From Pullulanibacillus camelliae (GTDB lineage: Bacteria > Bacillota > Bacilli > Bacillales > Sporolactobacillaceae), in assembly GCF_014642655.1 (NCBI RefSeq), contig NZ_BMIR01000005.1, positions 62,001 to 126,000 of the forward strand: 64,000 nt of DNA, in the 5' to 3' direction. Below, in pieces: positions 38,809 through 47,585 of this stretch. Within the stretch, counting starts at the first letter, position 1. Every line of letters starts with the position of its first letter. The position numbers and the translations under genes were made by a program. Under the pieces are notes generated by a model. It was not told the DNA's origin. It made no database searches and saw only the letters and a list, made by a program, of their open reading frames with translations.

Positions 38809-39774
38809 ATGAGAGAAGTGCTATTAAAAGAGCTCTTGGTATTAACCGATGAGGAACAAGCGATTGTGCAAACCGATAAAGCGGTAAGAAAAGAGCTATA
38901 CACAAGTCAGCAACATTTTGTAATTGAAAGTGAGAAGTTCCTTAATCCTGATAAAATGATCATGATCCGCAAGCATACACGGTTCGTTGATTTTCCGAAG
39001 CATCGTCATAATTACATTGAATTGAATTATGTTTTTAATGGCCAGCTGCGACAAAAGGTTGGCAACAAGGCTTTGACCCTTAGGAAAGGTGAGTTATTGT
39101 TTCTCAATCAACATATTGAACATGAGATTGCGGCTAGTCAAACAGAAGACATCATCATTAACTTTATTATCCAGCCGGAATTCTTTGAATTCATCTTTTC
39201 GTTTCTAACCTCTGAAAATATGGTCACTGATTTTTTAATCAATAGTTTGTATAACACCTCGCAGAATGGCCAATTTCTCTTTTTCAAAGTGGCACATGTC
39301 AAGGAGATTCAGGCGCTTATTCAAAAAATTATATGGGAAATGATGCGGCCCACCGCCTTGTCGGAACCAACAATTAAATTGTATATGGGATTATTGATGC
39401 TTGAATTGACTAAGCATCTAGAGAAAATTGAGCATGATGAAGCATACACTCATCAGCATCAGCTTTTAATTGAAGTATTGAATTATATTGAGAGTCATTT
39501 TAAAGACGGTTCTTTACAGGCTCTGGCAGAGCAATTGAATCAAACCCACTATGGACTGAGTAAAGTTATCAAAAAAGAAACCGGGGCTACATTTAAAGCA
39601 CTCTTGCAGAAAAAGAGACTTAGCAAAGCCAGGGAATTATTAGAGACGACGCAGACACCAATTGCTATGATTGTTGAGCAAGTGGGCTATGATAATATGA
39701 GTTATTTTTATCGAATCTTTAAAAAGAAATATGGCGTGACACCCAATCAATATCGTCAGCAACGGATGACATAA
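38809..39774 (+). CDS. AraC-family regulator, probable rhamnose activator
   Basis: 321 residues. An N-terminal cupin sugar-sensing domain (HRHNYIELNYVFNGQLRQKVG) and a C-terminal double HTH (about 222-318: LQALAEQLNQTHYGLSKVIKKETG and PIAMIVEQVGYDNMSYFYRIFKKKYGVTPNQYR). Placed between the rhamnulose aldolase and rhamnulokinase genes, so activation of rhamnose genes is a likely role, beside the DeoR-type repressor. ATG 38809 with AAAGGA 8 bases before is chosen over ATG 38800, which abuts the SD. Confidence 0.85.
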   Translation: MREVLLKELLVLTDEEQAIVQTDKAVRKELYTSQQHFVIESEKFLNPDKMIMIRKHTRFVDFPKHRHNYIELNYVFNGQLRQKVGNKALTLRKGELLFLNQHIEHEIAASQTEDIIINFIIQPEFFEFIFSFLTSENMVTDFLINSLYNTSQNGQFLFFKVAHVKEIQALIQKIIWEMMRPTALSEPTIKLYMGLLMLELTKHLEKIEHDEAYTHQHQLLIEVLNYIESHFKDGSLQALAEQLNQTHYGLSKVIKKETGATFKALLQKKRLSKARELLETTQTPIAMIVEQVGYDNMSYFYRIFKKKYGVTPNQYRQQRMT

Positions 39775-39790
39775 TCCGTTGCTGTTTTTT
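39757..39790 (+). terminator. Terminator overlapping the araC-type stop codon
   Basis: CAGCAACGGAT (39757-39767) and ATCCGTTGCTG (39774-39784) form a perfect 11-bp stem, followed by T6. The TAA stop is in the loop. Confidence 0.88.
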
Positions 39791-39847
39791 CAATGGTGCT
39801 CTTCCCAGCAGGTTAAAAGGAGGCCAGTGGAAAACTACTAAAAGTGT

Positions 39848-39990
39848 GAAGTCACGAGAAACTCGGAACACTTTAAAATCGTGTGTTCTTCGGGCGCCGC
39901 TGACTCATGATATGGGAGATCGGTCAGCCCCACAGGGCGCAGCTCGAGAAGTCTTACCACTCCCCTGTGGAAAGCGAGGACCCTCCATTG
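39848..39990 (-). repeat. GC-rich intergenic repeat, inverted partial copy
   Basis: CGGAACACTTTAAAATCGTG and GGGCGCCGCTGACTCATGAT are the inverse of 16350-16440; CTCCCCTGTGGAAAGCGAGG matches the core of the element at 4891. A false ORF (39846-40127) runs through it. Confidence 0.65.
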
Positions 39991-40172
39991 CAATCAGCTT
40001 CCGAACCTTTCTTGTGTATGATAAAAATAAGAACAGGGAACTTTTTCATTGGTTTTGGTTAAAAGAAGAGGGGAGTTATCAAGAAGTACTCATCTATAAC
40101 TGGCAAATAAGGACAATAAAAAGATAACTCAGGTCATGTATTTTCGCTTTTTTGGAGCGTAAAATAGATGTA

Positions 40173-40188
40173 AAGCAAGCGTTTACAA
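40173..40188. promoter_or_regulatory. CcpA cre site upstream of rhaB
   Basis: AAGCAAGCGTTTACAA matches the cre consensus WTGNAARCGNWWWCAW with one mismatch. It lies 16 bases before the start codon, consistent with catabolite repression of rhamnose use. Confidence 0.68.
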
Positions 40189-40203
40189 AGAGGGCTGGTG
40201 TGT

Positions 40204-41622
40204 ATGACAACGTATAGTTTAGCCATAGATATTGGCGCGTCGAGTGGGAGATGTATACTCGGGCATATCGAGGCAGGGAGACTTGTGCTTCAGGAGGTTT
40301 ATCGCTTTGAGAATAGGTTGGTAAAAAAGGACAGTCATGTGTGCTGGGAGGTTGAGCGCCTCTTTGCTGAAATTTGTAAGGGGATTCAAAAATGTAAAGC
40401 TATCGGTATCCAACCGGCAAGTATCGGTATTGATACATGGGCAGTCGATTTTGTCCTTCTTGATGAAGCGGACGAGCGCCTCACGGATGCTGTTGCGTAT
40501 CGCGATGCAAGAACCGATGGGATGATGGAGGAAGTCTTTCAAATCATCATGAAAGAGAGACTGTATTTGGAGACTGGGATTCAATTTCAAAAATTTAATA
40601 CGCTCTATCAGCTCTATGCCCTAAAAAAACAGCATCCGAAGGTCCTTGAGAAGGCGAAGACCTTTCTAATGATTCCCGACTATTTTAACTTTCTACTAAC
40701 AGGGCGAAAAGCGAATGAGTATACAAATGCAACATCGACTCAATTGGTAAATGCCTTCACGAAGCGTTGGGATCATGGATTGCTTAAAGCCTTAGGGCTT
40801 AATGAGGAGATGTTTCAGGAGATCCATAGGCCAAAAACCGTTTTAGGCCCAGTAAAAAAGGAACTGACCGATTGCTTTGGCTGGGAGATGCAGGTGATAC
40901 TCCCAGCGACGCATGACACTGGCTCGGCGGTGCTTTCTATGCCGGAGCAAGCCGATTCAATTTATATTAGCTCTGGAACATGGTCACTTATTGGTGTGGA
41001 GAACCACTTTCCAATCTGTGTGACAAAAGCCCTTGACTATAACTTTACAAATGAAGGGGGACTCGACTACCGCTTCCGATTCTTAAAAAATATCATGGGG
41101 CTTTGGATGATCCAGGAAGTCAAGCGGCTTTATGATCATGCTTACTCATTTAGTGAGCTTGTGGAGCTTGCCAAGGAAGCAACGCATTTTCATTCGCTGA
41201 TTGATGTTAATGCTGATCGTTTTCTTAACCCTGATCATATGATAGACGAGGTTCAGGCAGCTTGTCGTGAGGCGGGGCAACCGGTTCCACAGACACCTGG
41301 CGAACTGGCAAAATGCATTTATGAAAGCTTAGCGCTGAGTTATAAAAAGGCGGTTCAGGAAATTGAAGATATTTTTGAAAGACCCTTTCAGACGATCAAT
41401 GTAATTGGCGGCGGCTGTCAAAACGAATATCTTAATCAACTGCTGGCGAATGCCACTCAAAAACGGGTCAATGCGGGTCCAGTTGAAGCAACAGCGATAG
41501 GCAATTTGAGTGCACAGCTCATGGCGCTTGGTGAGATTACTGATTTACAAGAGGCGCGTATGTTAATCAGACAGTCTTTTGACGTGAAAACCTATCTACC
41601 AGCCGAACATTTTGTTCAATAA
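40204..41622 (+). CDS. rhaB: Rhamnulokinase
   Basis: 472-residue FGGY-family kinase. Phosphate-binding [14 protein letters not shown] at the N-terminus, a central GIDTWAVDF, and [17 protein letters not shown] plus [18 protein letters not shown] in the second domain are typical of RhaB. Phosphorylates L-rhamnulose at O-1. ATG 40204 lies about 9 bases after GAGGG. Overlaps the rhaA open frame; translational coupling is likely. Confidence 0.94.
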   Translation: MTTYSLAIDIGASSGRCILGHIEAGRLVLQEVYRFENRLVKKDSHVCWEVERLFAEICKGIQKCKAIGIQPASIGIDTWAVDFVLLDEADERLTDAVAYRDARTDGMMEEVFQIIMKERLYLETGIQFQKFNTLYQLYALKKQHPKVLEKAKTFLMIPDYFNFLLTGRKANEYTNATSTQLVNAFTKRWDHGLLKALGLNEEMFQEIHRPKTVLGPVKKELTDCFGWEMQVILPATHDTGSAVLSMPEQADSIYISSGTWSLIGVENHFPICVTKALDYNFTNEGGLDYRFRFLKNIMGLWMIQEVKRLYDHAYSFSELVELAKEATHFHSLIDVNADRFLNPDHMIDEVQAACREAGQPVPQTPGELAKCIYESLALSYKKAVQEIEDIFERPFQTINVIGGGCQNEYLNQLLANATQKRVNAGPVEATAIGNLSAQLMALGEITDLQEARMLIRQSFDVKTYLPAEHFVQ

Positions 41623-41639
41623 TGAGGAGGATGATGGAC

Positions 41640-42896
41640 ATGACGATTAGAGAAAATTATGCGTACGCTAAGGCTGCTTATGAAAAATGGGGAATTTCGG
41701 TTGATGAGGTGCTGGAGAAGCTTAAGATGATTCCCATTTCTATTCATTGCTGGCAAGGGGATGATATTGGTGGCTTTGAAGTGAATCGTAATGAATTATC
41801 TGGAGGGATTGACGTTACTGGGAATTATCCTGGTAAAGCATCGACACCTGAAGAATTACGAAGTGATCTGGAAAAAGCGTTGTCCTTAATTCCAGGCAAG
41901 CACCGTGTCAACCTTCACAGCATTTATGCGGAAACGGCTGGGGAGGCTGTAGAAAGGGATCAGCTTGAACCTAAGCATTTTGAGCAATGGGTAAGCTGGG
42001 CGAAAGAAAATGGTCTAGGCCTAGACTTTAACCCCACTTTATTCGCCCATCCAAAGGCTGATGACGGGCTGACACTCGCACATCCTGATCGGGAAATAAG
42101 GGAGTTTTGGATCCGGCATTGTATTGCTAGCCGGCGGATTGCTGAATACTTTGGTAAGGAGCTTGGAACTCCTGCTCTCACAAATATTTGGATTCCAGAT
42201 GGCTATAAGGATATTCCGAGTGATCGTTTAACACCAAGACAACGCTTAAAAGAGTCCTTAGATAAAATTTTTGCTGTCGCTATTGATGAAGCCTACAATT
42301 TGGATGCAATTGAAAGCAAGCTATTTGGCATTGGCTCTGAGGCCTATGTCGTTGGCTCTCATGAATTTTACCTTGGTTATGCCTTGAAAAACAATAAGTT
42401 ATGTTTGTTAGACACGGGGCATTTTCATCCCACAGAAGCAGTCTCAAATAAGATTTCATCAATGCTGTTGTACAGTGATAAATTAGCTTTACATGTTTCT
42501 AGACCCGTGCGCTGGGATAGCGATCATGTGGTCATTTTAGATGATGAGCTTCGTGAAATTGCTCATGAGATTGTCCGAAATGATGCGTTAGATAAAGTGA
42601 TGATTGGTCTAGACTTTTTTGATGCAAGTATCAACCGGGTTGCTGCCTGGGTGATTGGGACACGGAACATGCTCAAGGCTCTGCTCTATGCTCTACTCAC
42701 ACCTGCAAAACAGCTTAAAGCGCTGCAGGAAGAGGGGAATTTTACAGAACGGCTGGCATTGATGGAGGAGTTTAAAACCTATCCCTTTGGAGCGGTATGG
42801 GATTATTATTGTGAGACCATGGGTGTTCCAACAAGAGAGGCGTGGTTGGACGACATCAAAACCTATGAAAAGGCTGTTCTCTCCCTTCGCTCTTAA
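41640..42896 (+). CDS. rhaA: L-rhamnose isomerase
   Basis: 418 residues. [19 protein letters not shown] and [17 protein letters not shown] are the RhaA signatures; a TIM barrel with metal-binding residues converts L-rhamnose to L-rhamnulose. Four in-frame ATGs occur at 41622, 41631, 41634 and 41640; the SD AGGAGG (41625-41630) lies 9 bases before 41640, and that start matches the B. subtilis N-terminus (MTI). 17 bases after rhaB. Confidence 0.95.
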   Translation: MTIRENYAYAKAAYEKWGISVDEVLEKLKMIPISIHCWQGDDIGGFEVNRNELSGGIDVTGNYPGKASTPEELRSDLEKALSLIPGKHRVNLHSIYAETAGEAVERDQLEPKHFEQWVSWAKENGLGLDFNPTLFAHPKADDGLTLAHPDREIREFWIRHCIASRRIAEYFGKELGTPALTNIWIPDGYKDIPSDRLTPRQRLKESLDKIFAVAIDEAYNLDAIESKLFGIGSEAYVVGSHEFYLGYALKNNKLCLLDTGHFHPTEAVSNKISSMLLYSDKLALHVSRPVRWDSDHVVILDDELREIAHEIVRNDALDKVMIGLDFFDASINRVAAWVIGTRNMLKALLYALLTPAKQLKALQEEGNFTERLALMEEFKTYPFGAVWDYYCETMGVPTREAWLDDIKTYEKAVLSLRS

Positions 42897-42955
42897 ACGT
42901 ATTTAGAGAAAAGACGAGACATCCCTCTCCTCATATTATGGTATAGTGGTATGAG

Positions 42956-42969
42956 AACAGACAAAAACA
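42956..42969. promoter_or_regulatory. Candidate rhamnose-regulator operator, site 2
   Basis: AACAGACAAAAACA, 46 bases before the DeoR-type gene, nearly identical to the site at 36383. TATAGT (42942-42947) just upstream could be a -10 box. Consistent with autoregulation. Confidence 0.42.
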
Positions 42970-43014
42970 AAAAAAACAACATAGAACAAAAATAAAGAGA
43001 TGGGATGGATAAAG

Positions 43015-43782
43015 GTGCTTGTTGCTGAGAGACAGAAAAAAATTGTTGAACTTGTAAATGAACGCTTAAGTATTCGCGTCACAGAGCTAAGCAAAATATT
43101 CTCTGTAACTGAGGAGACGATTCGCAGAGATCTGGAAAAGCTCGAAAAAGAGAAGCTGTTATTAAGAAGTCACGGCGGGGCGATCAGCATTGCTGATGAA
43201 CAGTCAGAGATTTCTTATACGGAAAGAGAGATTACGAACGCGGCTGAGAAGCGAGCGATTGCTGTTGAAGCGGTCAAACGCATACAGCCAGGTGAATATA
43301 TTGTTTTGGATGCGAGTACTACGGCATGGTACATGGCGAAGGAATTGCCAGACCAGCCACTTACGGTGATCACTAATTCTATCAAAGTATGTCTGGAACT
43401 TAGCAAAAAAGAACACATTAAGGTCATTTCAACAGGAGGCATGCTATCACCAAAATCACTCTCTTATGTAGGCCCGCTGGCAGAACGCTCATTGACGATG
43501 TACCATGTGCACAAAGCCTTTTTATCCTGCAAAGGCGTGGACTTGAAAGGCGGATTAACAGACTCTAACGAATGGCAGGCTTTATTGAAAAGACAGATGA
43601 TGGCCATTGCGGACGAGACGATATTGATGGTCGATTCCACAAAGTTTGATAGTCAGACCTTTGTTCAAATTGCGCCCTTGGCTGATGTAGATTGTGTAAT
43701 GACAGATCACTTAGATGAGACCTATCGTGCGACTTTGCTCGAGCATGCTATTGAATACGAGGTTGTTCCTGTTTTAAAGTAA
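43015..43782 (+). CDS. rhaR: DeoR-family repressor, probable rhamnose regulator
   Basis: 255 residues. An N-terminal DeoR HTH (RQKKIVELVNERLSIRVTEL...VTEETIRRDLEKLE) and a C-terminal sugar-phosphate sensor domain (GEYIVLDASTTAWYMAKEL, TGGMLSPKSLSYVGP). Corresponds in position and type to B. subtilis RhaR (YulB), which answers to L-rhamnulose-1-phosphate. GTG 43015 gives the typical MLVAERQ N-terminus; an in-frame ATG at 43000 would add five residues and cannot be excluded. Confidence 0.86.
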   Translation: MLVAERQKKIVELVNERLSIRVTELSKIFSVTEETIRRDLEKLEKEKLLLRSHGGAISIADEQSEISYTEREITNAAEKRAIAVEAVKRIQPGEYIVLDASTTAWYMAKELPDQPLTVITNSIKVCLELSKKEHIKVISTGGMLSPKSLSYVGPLAERSLTMYHVHKAFLSCKGVDLKGGLTDSNEWQALLKRQMMAIADETILMVDSTKFDSQTFVQIAPLADVDCVMTDHLDETYRATLLEHAIEYEVVPVLK

Positions 43783-43822
43783 TGCCTTTTATTAAACTGA
43801 TTCAATGAAAAGAGGGGAATCT

Positions 43823-44137
43823 ATGCTGAGAAAAGCGTCGATCATGTACGTCAACAAAGCTGCCTTCGACGAATACCAACGCCGCCATGATGAACTTTGG
43901 CCGGATATGGCTGCCGAATTAAAAAAACATGGTGTTCATCATTACTCCATTTTCCTCCATCGTCCAACTGGACAGCTATTTGCTTACTTAGAAATTGAAA
44001 GTGAAGAAAGATGGGCAGAGATGGCCAATACTGAGGTTTGTCGAAGATGGTGGGCATATATGGAGCCACTAATGACGACTAATCCTGATGCAAGTCCAGT
44101 CAGCGAGGATTTAGATGAAGTTTTTTATTTAGAATAA
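43823..44137 (+). CDS. rhaM: L-rhamnose mutarotase
   Basis: 104 residues, the normal length of RhaM. Ferredoxin-like fold with catalytic His in YQRRHDELWPDM and the conserved HHYSIFLHRPTGQLFAYLEIE and WWAYMEPLM. Interconverts alpha- and beta-L-rhamnose. ATG 43823 follows AGAGGGGA; the longer frame from 43805 is unlikely. Last gene of the rhamnose cluster, with a terminator after it. Confidence 0.93.
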   Translation: MLRKASIMYVNKAAFDEYQRRHDELWPDMAAELKKHGVHHYSIFLHRPTGQLFAYLEIESEERWAEMANTEVCRRWWAYMEPLMTTNPDASPVSEDLDEVFYLE

Positions 44138-44142
44138 CTCCA

Positions 44143-44167
44143 AGTCTAGTGAAAACTAGGCTTTTTC
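44143..44167 (+). terminator. Terminator after rhaM
   Basis: AGTCTAGT (44143-44150), loop GAAA, ACTAGGCT (44155-44162, one wobble), followed by T5. Confidence 0.82.
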
Positions 44168-44244
44168 TATTGTCATTAATGAGCCGGTGCCATTTTTAAG
44201 GCTTCATAATGCTGATGTGAACAAAATGGAGAACAACTCAGGGG

Positions 44245-44536
44245 GCAAAATTCCGAATCAGAGGGTGAGCGTAACAAATGACAGGGACAAGTTAACAAAA
44301 GCGGCTCCAAAGGAACAAAAGGCAGGCGCCTTTTAACAAATCTCCAGCCCAACGGAACAAATCAAGGCTGAAGAGAACAAATAAAGAACAAATCCGAGGT
44401 ATAAGTTTCCGAATCAGGATGCGGGTGTAACAAATAGCATGATTATTATAACAAAAGTCACGTGCAATCTAACAAATTCAAGGACAGGTTTCCAAATGAG
44501 AGGAGGGCATAATCAATCTATGGGGGAAATAACAAA
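44245..44536 (+). repeat. 21-nt phased AACAAA array, locus 4
   Basis: AACAAA at 44273, 44294, 44314, 44335, 44356, 44376 (21 or 20 apart), 44387, 44429 (42), 44450 and 44471 (21), and an isolated one at 44531. Two heads of the CCGAATCAGAGGGTGAGCG type precede sub-arrays at about 44253 and 44408. It lies just before the CRISPR leader. Confidence 0.82.
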
Positions 44537-44579
44537 ACGATAAATAAAAATCCTTAATTAAAAGGTATAATCCTTTTTG

Positions 44580-44803
44580 CCACTTTTTCTTAAATACGGA
44601 CAAGCAAGCATGTTATACTAGGATTATAAAAGGCAAAAACTTAGGTGCGAATGTGAAGCGAACATAAAATACTAGGGAGATTCGCACCACATATACGTCT
44701 AATTTTATTATTTTCATTTCCTTTAATGGGTTTTTATTGTAAAATAAAAGCGGTTTTTTAGTAAAAATGTAATTTTATTAGGAGATTTTTACTAGATTTC
44801 GCA
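44580..44803 (+). promoter_or_regulatory. CRISPR leader
   Basis: AT-rich sequence ending TTTTTACTAGATTTCGCA directly before the first repeat. It contains GGTGCGAATGTGAAGCGAAC and GGGAGATTCGCACC, resembling the region that normally follows cas2 in type I-C loci. A TGTTATACT extended -10 box lies at 44611-44619. Degeneracy of the last repeat at the other end confirms that transcription runs on the plus strand. Confidence 0.75.
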
Positions 44804-45504
44804 GTCGCACTCTTCATGAGTGCGTGGATTGAAATAGAGTAGTAAAACAGAAGAATCAAAGAAAGTTAAGTCGCACTCTTCATGAGTGCGTGGATTGAAA
44901 TGTAGGGACTACGTCGTTTAACGCCGTCAACCGTGGCTGTCGCACTCTTCATGAGTGCGTGGATTGAAATATCTATACTGTAGTGTAACTATACTTTAAA
45001 AACGTCGCACTCTTCATGAGTGCGTGGATTGAAATGCCTTTTCGCAGCGACCGCACGCCGAGCTTTTACGTGTCGCACTCTTCATGAGTGCGTGGATTGA
45101 AATGTAGTACGAACGAATCATGCAAAGCTGTAGAATATGTCGCACTCTTCATGAGTGCGTGGATTGAAATGTTGATAACCCAACACCTCAGAACTTTTAT
45201 GAAGCGTCGCACTCTTCATGAGTGCGTGGATTGAAATCTCCTGTACTATCATCATCCCCCAAGACTGCAACGACGTCGCACTCTTCATGAGTGCGTGGAT
45301 TGAAATGATGATTGCCGTCATCGTTGCGTCGCGATCACTGTCGCACTCTTCATGAGTGCGTGGATTGAAATCGAAGCAAGTTACGGTAACTAAATACGTA
45401 CCGAAGTCGCACTCTTCATGAGTGCGTGGATTGAAATGATACCCTCAATCTCCCGATTACCTTGATCGTCGGCGTCGCACTCTTCATGAGTGCTTGGATG
45501 AAAG
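44804..45504 (+). CRISPR. CRISPR array, type I-C-like repeats, 11 repeats / 10 spacers, no cas genes
   Basis: A 32-nt repeat begins GTCGCACTCTTCATGA and ends GTGCGTGGATTGAAAT, with the internal palindrome GCACTCTTCATGAGTGC. Repeats start at 44804, 44870, 44939, 45004, 45072, 45139, 45206, 45275, 45340, 45406 and 45474. The first ten are identical; the last is degenerate (TGCTTGGATG-AAAG). Spacers are 33-37 nt and all different. The repeat type is that of Bacillus type I-C systems. No cas gene lies within the window, so the array is orphan locally and could only work with Cas proteins made elsewhere. Confidence 0.97.
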
Positions 45505-45553
45505 AAAATGCATTGAATATATAGAAAACTAAAATTTTAACACGATTGGGCTG

Positions 45554-45586
45554 CTCCTTATGCATGGCATAAGGAGAATTTTTTTA
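45554..45586 (+). terminator. Terminator of the CRISPR transcript
   Basis: CTCCTTATGC (45554-45563), loop ATG, GCATAAGGAG (45567-45576), then AATTTTTTT. Fifty bases after the last repeat. Confidence 0.85.
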
Positions 45587-45688
45587 TACTAGCACAATTT
45601 ATAATTTCGCTGGCGCTTTCAAAGGAAGATAGTATAAGTGTAACTTTGATTTTCGCTGTTAAAGGCATAGTGATAACTTAATTTTTCT
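45586..45688 (+). repeat. 160-nt dispersed element, short form, copy E
   Basis: The 5' half (ATACTAGCACAATTTATAAT...GGAAGATAGTATAAGTGTAAC) aligns with the long copies, but the middle is replaced by a short segment with GATAA, ending AACTTAATTTTTCT. It follows directly on a terminator. Confidence 0.6.
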
Positions 45689-45870
45689 GATTATGTTAAC
45701 AAAAAAAATATAACCAAAACTAGACATTCGTAAAATCAGAATTAGCGGTGATGTATCGAAAGGTTAAAAACTCTGGTGTTTTTGAGTTAGCCGCAATATA
45801 TATAGACAAAAAGGCCTATTTAAGTATGGTTTTTAAGCAGTGATATTTTTAAACCAAATAAAAATAAATA

Positions 45871-45884
45871 AACAAAATTAAACA
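45871..45884. promoter_or_regulatory. Weak match to the rhamnose-regulator operator
   Basis: AACAAAATTAAACA matches 11 of 14 positions of the site at 36383, upstream of the MFS promoter. AT-richness makes a chance match possible. Confidence 0.22.
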
Positions 45885-45907
45885 ATCTGTAATATGTTTG
45901 TTTTATG

Positions 45908-45936
45908 TTGACTTATAAGGATAAAAGCGCTATCAT
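45908..45936 (+). promoter_or_regulatory. Sigma-A promoter of the MFS transporter
   Basis: TTGACT (45908-45913), exactly 17 bp, TATCAT (45931-45936), giving a leader of about 160 nt. Confidence 0.72.
45921..45936. promoter_or_regulatory. CcpA cre site over the MFS promoter
   Basis: ATAAAAGCGCTATCAT matches WTGNAARCGNWWWCAW with one mismatch and covers the -10 box, the position expected for repression. Confidence 0.65.
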
Positions 45937-46105
45937 TTTAATAACAGCTTTGGAATATTTTATATTCAAAAGAAAATCCAAATGATTAGAACTTGTCATT
46001 TGTCACTTAGGTCCATTTTTGAATACGCTTCACTTCAAGTGAGTATTTGATCAACATTAAGATCCGTTGTCTACGTATAGGCAACAATCGCAAGGGGGAA
46101 TACCG

Positions 46106-47416
46106 ATGGTTAAAATTGGTAGTCGATCAACGACAGGTTGGAAGGCAACGATATCAGTAGCGATGGCCAATTACATTGAAGCGGGATCCATTATCGCAGC
46201 TGCAAGTAGTTTATCATTGTGGCAGGCCTACCTCCATCTCAATAGTGTAGCAATTGGCTTGTTGAGCGCGTTAAGTGCCAACGCATTTGGAGCGGCAGTT
46301 GGTGCGTTATTGGGAGGTTATTTATGCGATAAATACGGTCGTAAATTTATTTATGCCTATGATTTGCTGCTCTATATGCTCGGGGTTTTACTAATTGCTT
46401 TTTCATTTAACCTGCCGATGCTTCTCATTGGTACTATTATTACAGGTATCGCTGTTGGTGCAGGCGTTCCGGCCTCATGGACTTATATTGCTGAAGAAGC
46501 GCCTCATGAAAAACGGGCGGCACATGTTGGGACAGCACAATTAGCTTGGTCAACCGGCCCTGCCCTTACCTTTTTATTAGCTGTATTACTTGCGCCACTC
46601 GGACTTTTAGGTAGCCGCATTATTTTTATTCATTTACTGATTATCGCATTTATAACATGGTATATTCGCCAAGGGTTATCGGAATCGACACTTTGGAAGG
46701 AAGAACAAGAAAAAGCTGAAAATAATAAAGGAGCACAGGTCGTATCGAAGCGTTCCTTTAAAGAACTATTTAGCTTAAAGATGAATCGTCAAGCCCTGTT
46801 TTTGTTAGTCGGGATCTATCTTTTTTGGAATCTGACCGCTGGTGCCATGGGGTATTTTATGCCGTATATTTATGAGCATGTCGGCGGGCTGTCAAACGTC
46901 CAAGCTAACCTGCTTCAAGTGCTTCTATGGGGACTTACTGTGGCCACTACATTCTTTGTTTTTATGAAGCTTGGTGATAAGTATAGTCGGCGTTTTCTCT
47001 TTGGGCTAGGAGCAGTGATGGGCATTGTGGCATGGCTGTTGCTAACCTTTGCTGCAATGAACTGGTTTACTCTCTTTGCCTTTGTTATTTTATGGGGAAG
47101 TGCCGCTGGATTTGGTGCTCAAGCCTTTTATGGCCTGTGGGCGAGTGAATTATTCCCGACCAAGTATCGTGCTGGAGCTCAAGGCTTTATGTACTTTGTG
47201 GTGCGCACGGGGATCGCGATTTGGTCATTTTTACTGCCAACAATTATGGATACGCTTGGCTTTCAAGTCGCTGGAATTGTCATGATCATCTTCTTGGTCA
47301 TTCACTTTATTATCGGAGTAATCTTGGCTCCAGATACTCAGGGAAAATCGCTGAGGGATATTGAAAGAGAACGTTTCGGGGAAGAGCTTTCTGACCTCTC
47401 GAAAAAGCAAGCCTAA
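46106..47416 (+). CDS. MFS transporter, sugar-porter type
   Basis: 436 residues, twelve predicted transmembrane helices. The loop 2-3 motif GGYLCDKYGRKFIYAYDLLLY and the matching DKYSRR after TM8 are MFS signatures, and PASWTYIAEEAP and LFPTKYRAGAQG recall sugar porters. A cre site in the promoter and the nearby rhamnose genes, which otherwise lack a transporter, make L-rhamnose uptake a reasonable guess. SD AAGGGGGAA supports ATG 46106. Confidence 0.83.
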   Translation: MVKIGSRSTTGWKATISVAMANYIEAGSIIAAASSLSLWQAYLHLNSVAIGLLSALSANAFGAAVGALLGGYLCDKYGRKFIYAYDLLLYMLGVLLIAFSFNLPMLLIGTIITGIAVGAGVPASWTYIAEEAPHEKRAAHVGTAQLAWSTGPALTFLLAVLLAPLGLLGSRIIFIHLLIIAFITWYIRQGLSESTLWKEEQEKAENNKGAQVVSKRSFKELFSLKMNRQALFLLVGIYLFWNLTAGAMGYFMPYIYEHVGGLSNVQANLLQVLLWGLTVATTFFVFMKLGDKYSRRFLFGLGAVMGIVAWLLLTFAAMNWFTLFAFVILWGSAAGFGAQAFYGLWASELFPTKYRAGAQGFMYFVVRTGIAIWSFLLPTIMDTLGFQVAGIVMIIFLVIHFIIGVILAPDTQGKSLRDIERERFGEELSDLSKKQA

Positions 47417-47468
47417 GATTACTAAGGCAATGTGATTTGCGCATAATCAAAAACTATATTACGATAGA

Positions 47469-47500
47469 AACGGACTTGCCGATGGTAGGTTCGTTTTTTT
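47469..47500 (+). terminator. Terminator after the MFS gene
   Basis: AACGGACTTGCC (47469-47480) pairs with GGTAGGTTCGTT (47484-47495, with wobbles), followed by T7. Confidence 0.75.
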
Positions 47501-47585
47501 GTTCCACTATCGCAAAAAGTTTAAAAGTCCAAGTAGTAGACCACGCGCTTGTCGCACGTTATCTTTTGATTTGTTGGAGGCTATG

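Noticed and set aside
39846-40127. 93-residue plus-strand frame before rhaB
   Set aside because: Runs through an inverted copy of the GC-rich repeat; no SD or family.
45118-45321. 67-residue minus-strand frame with repeated ISIHALMKSAT
   Set aside because: Translation of CRISPR repeats; no gene.
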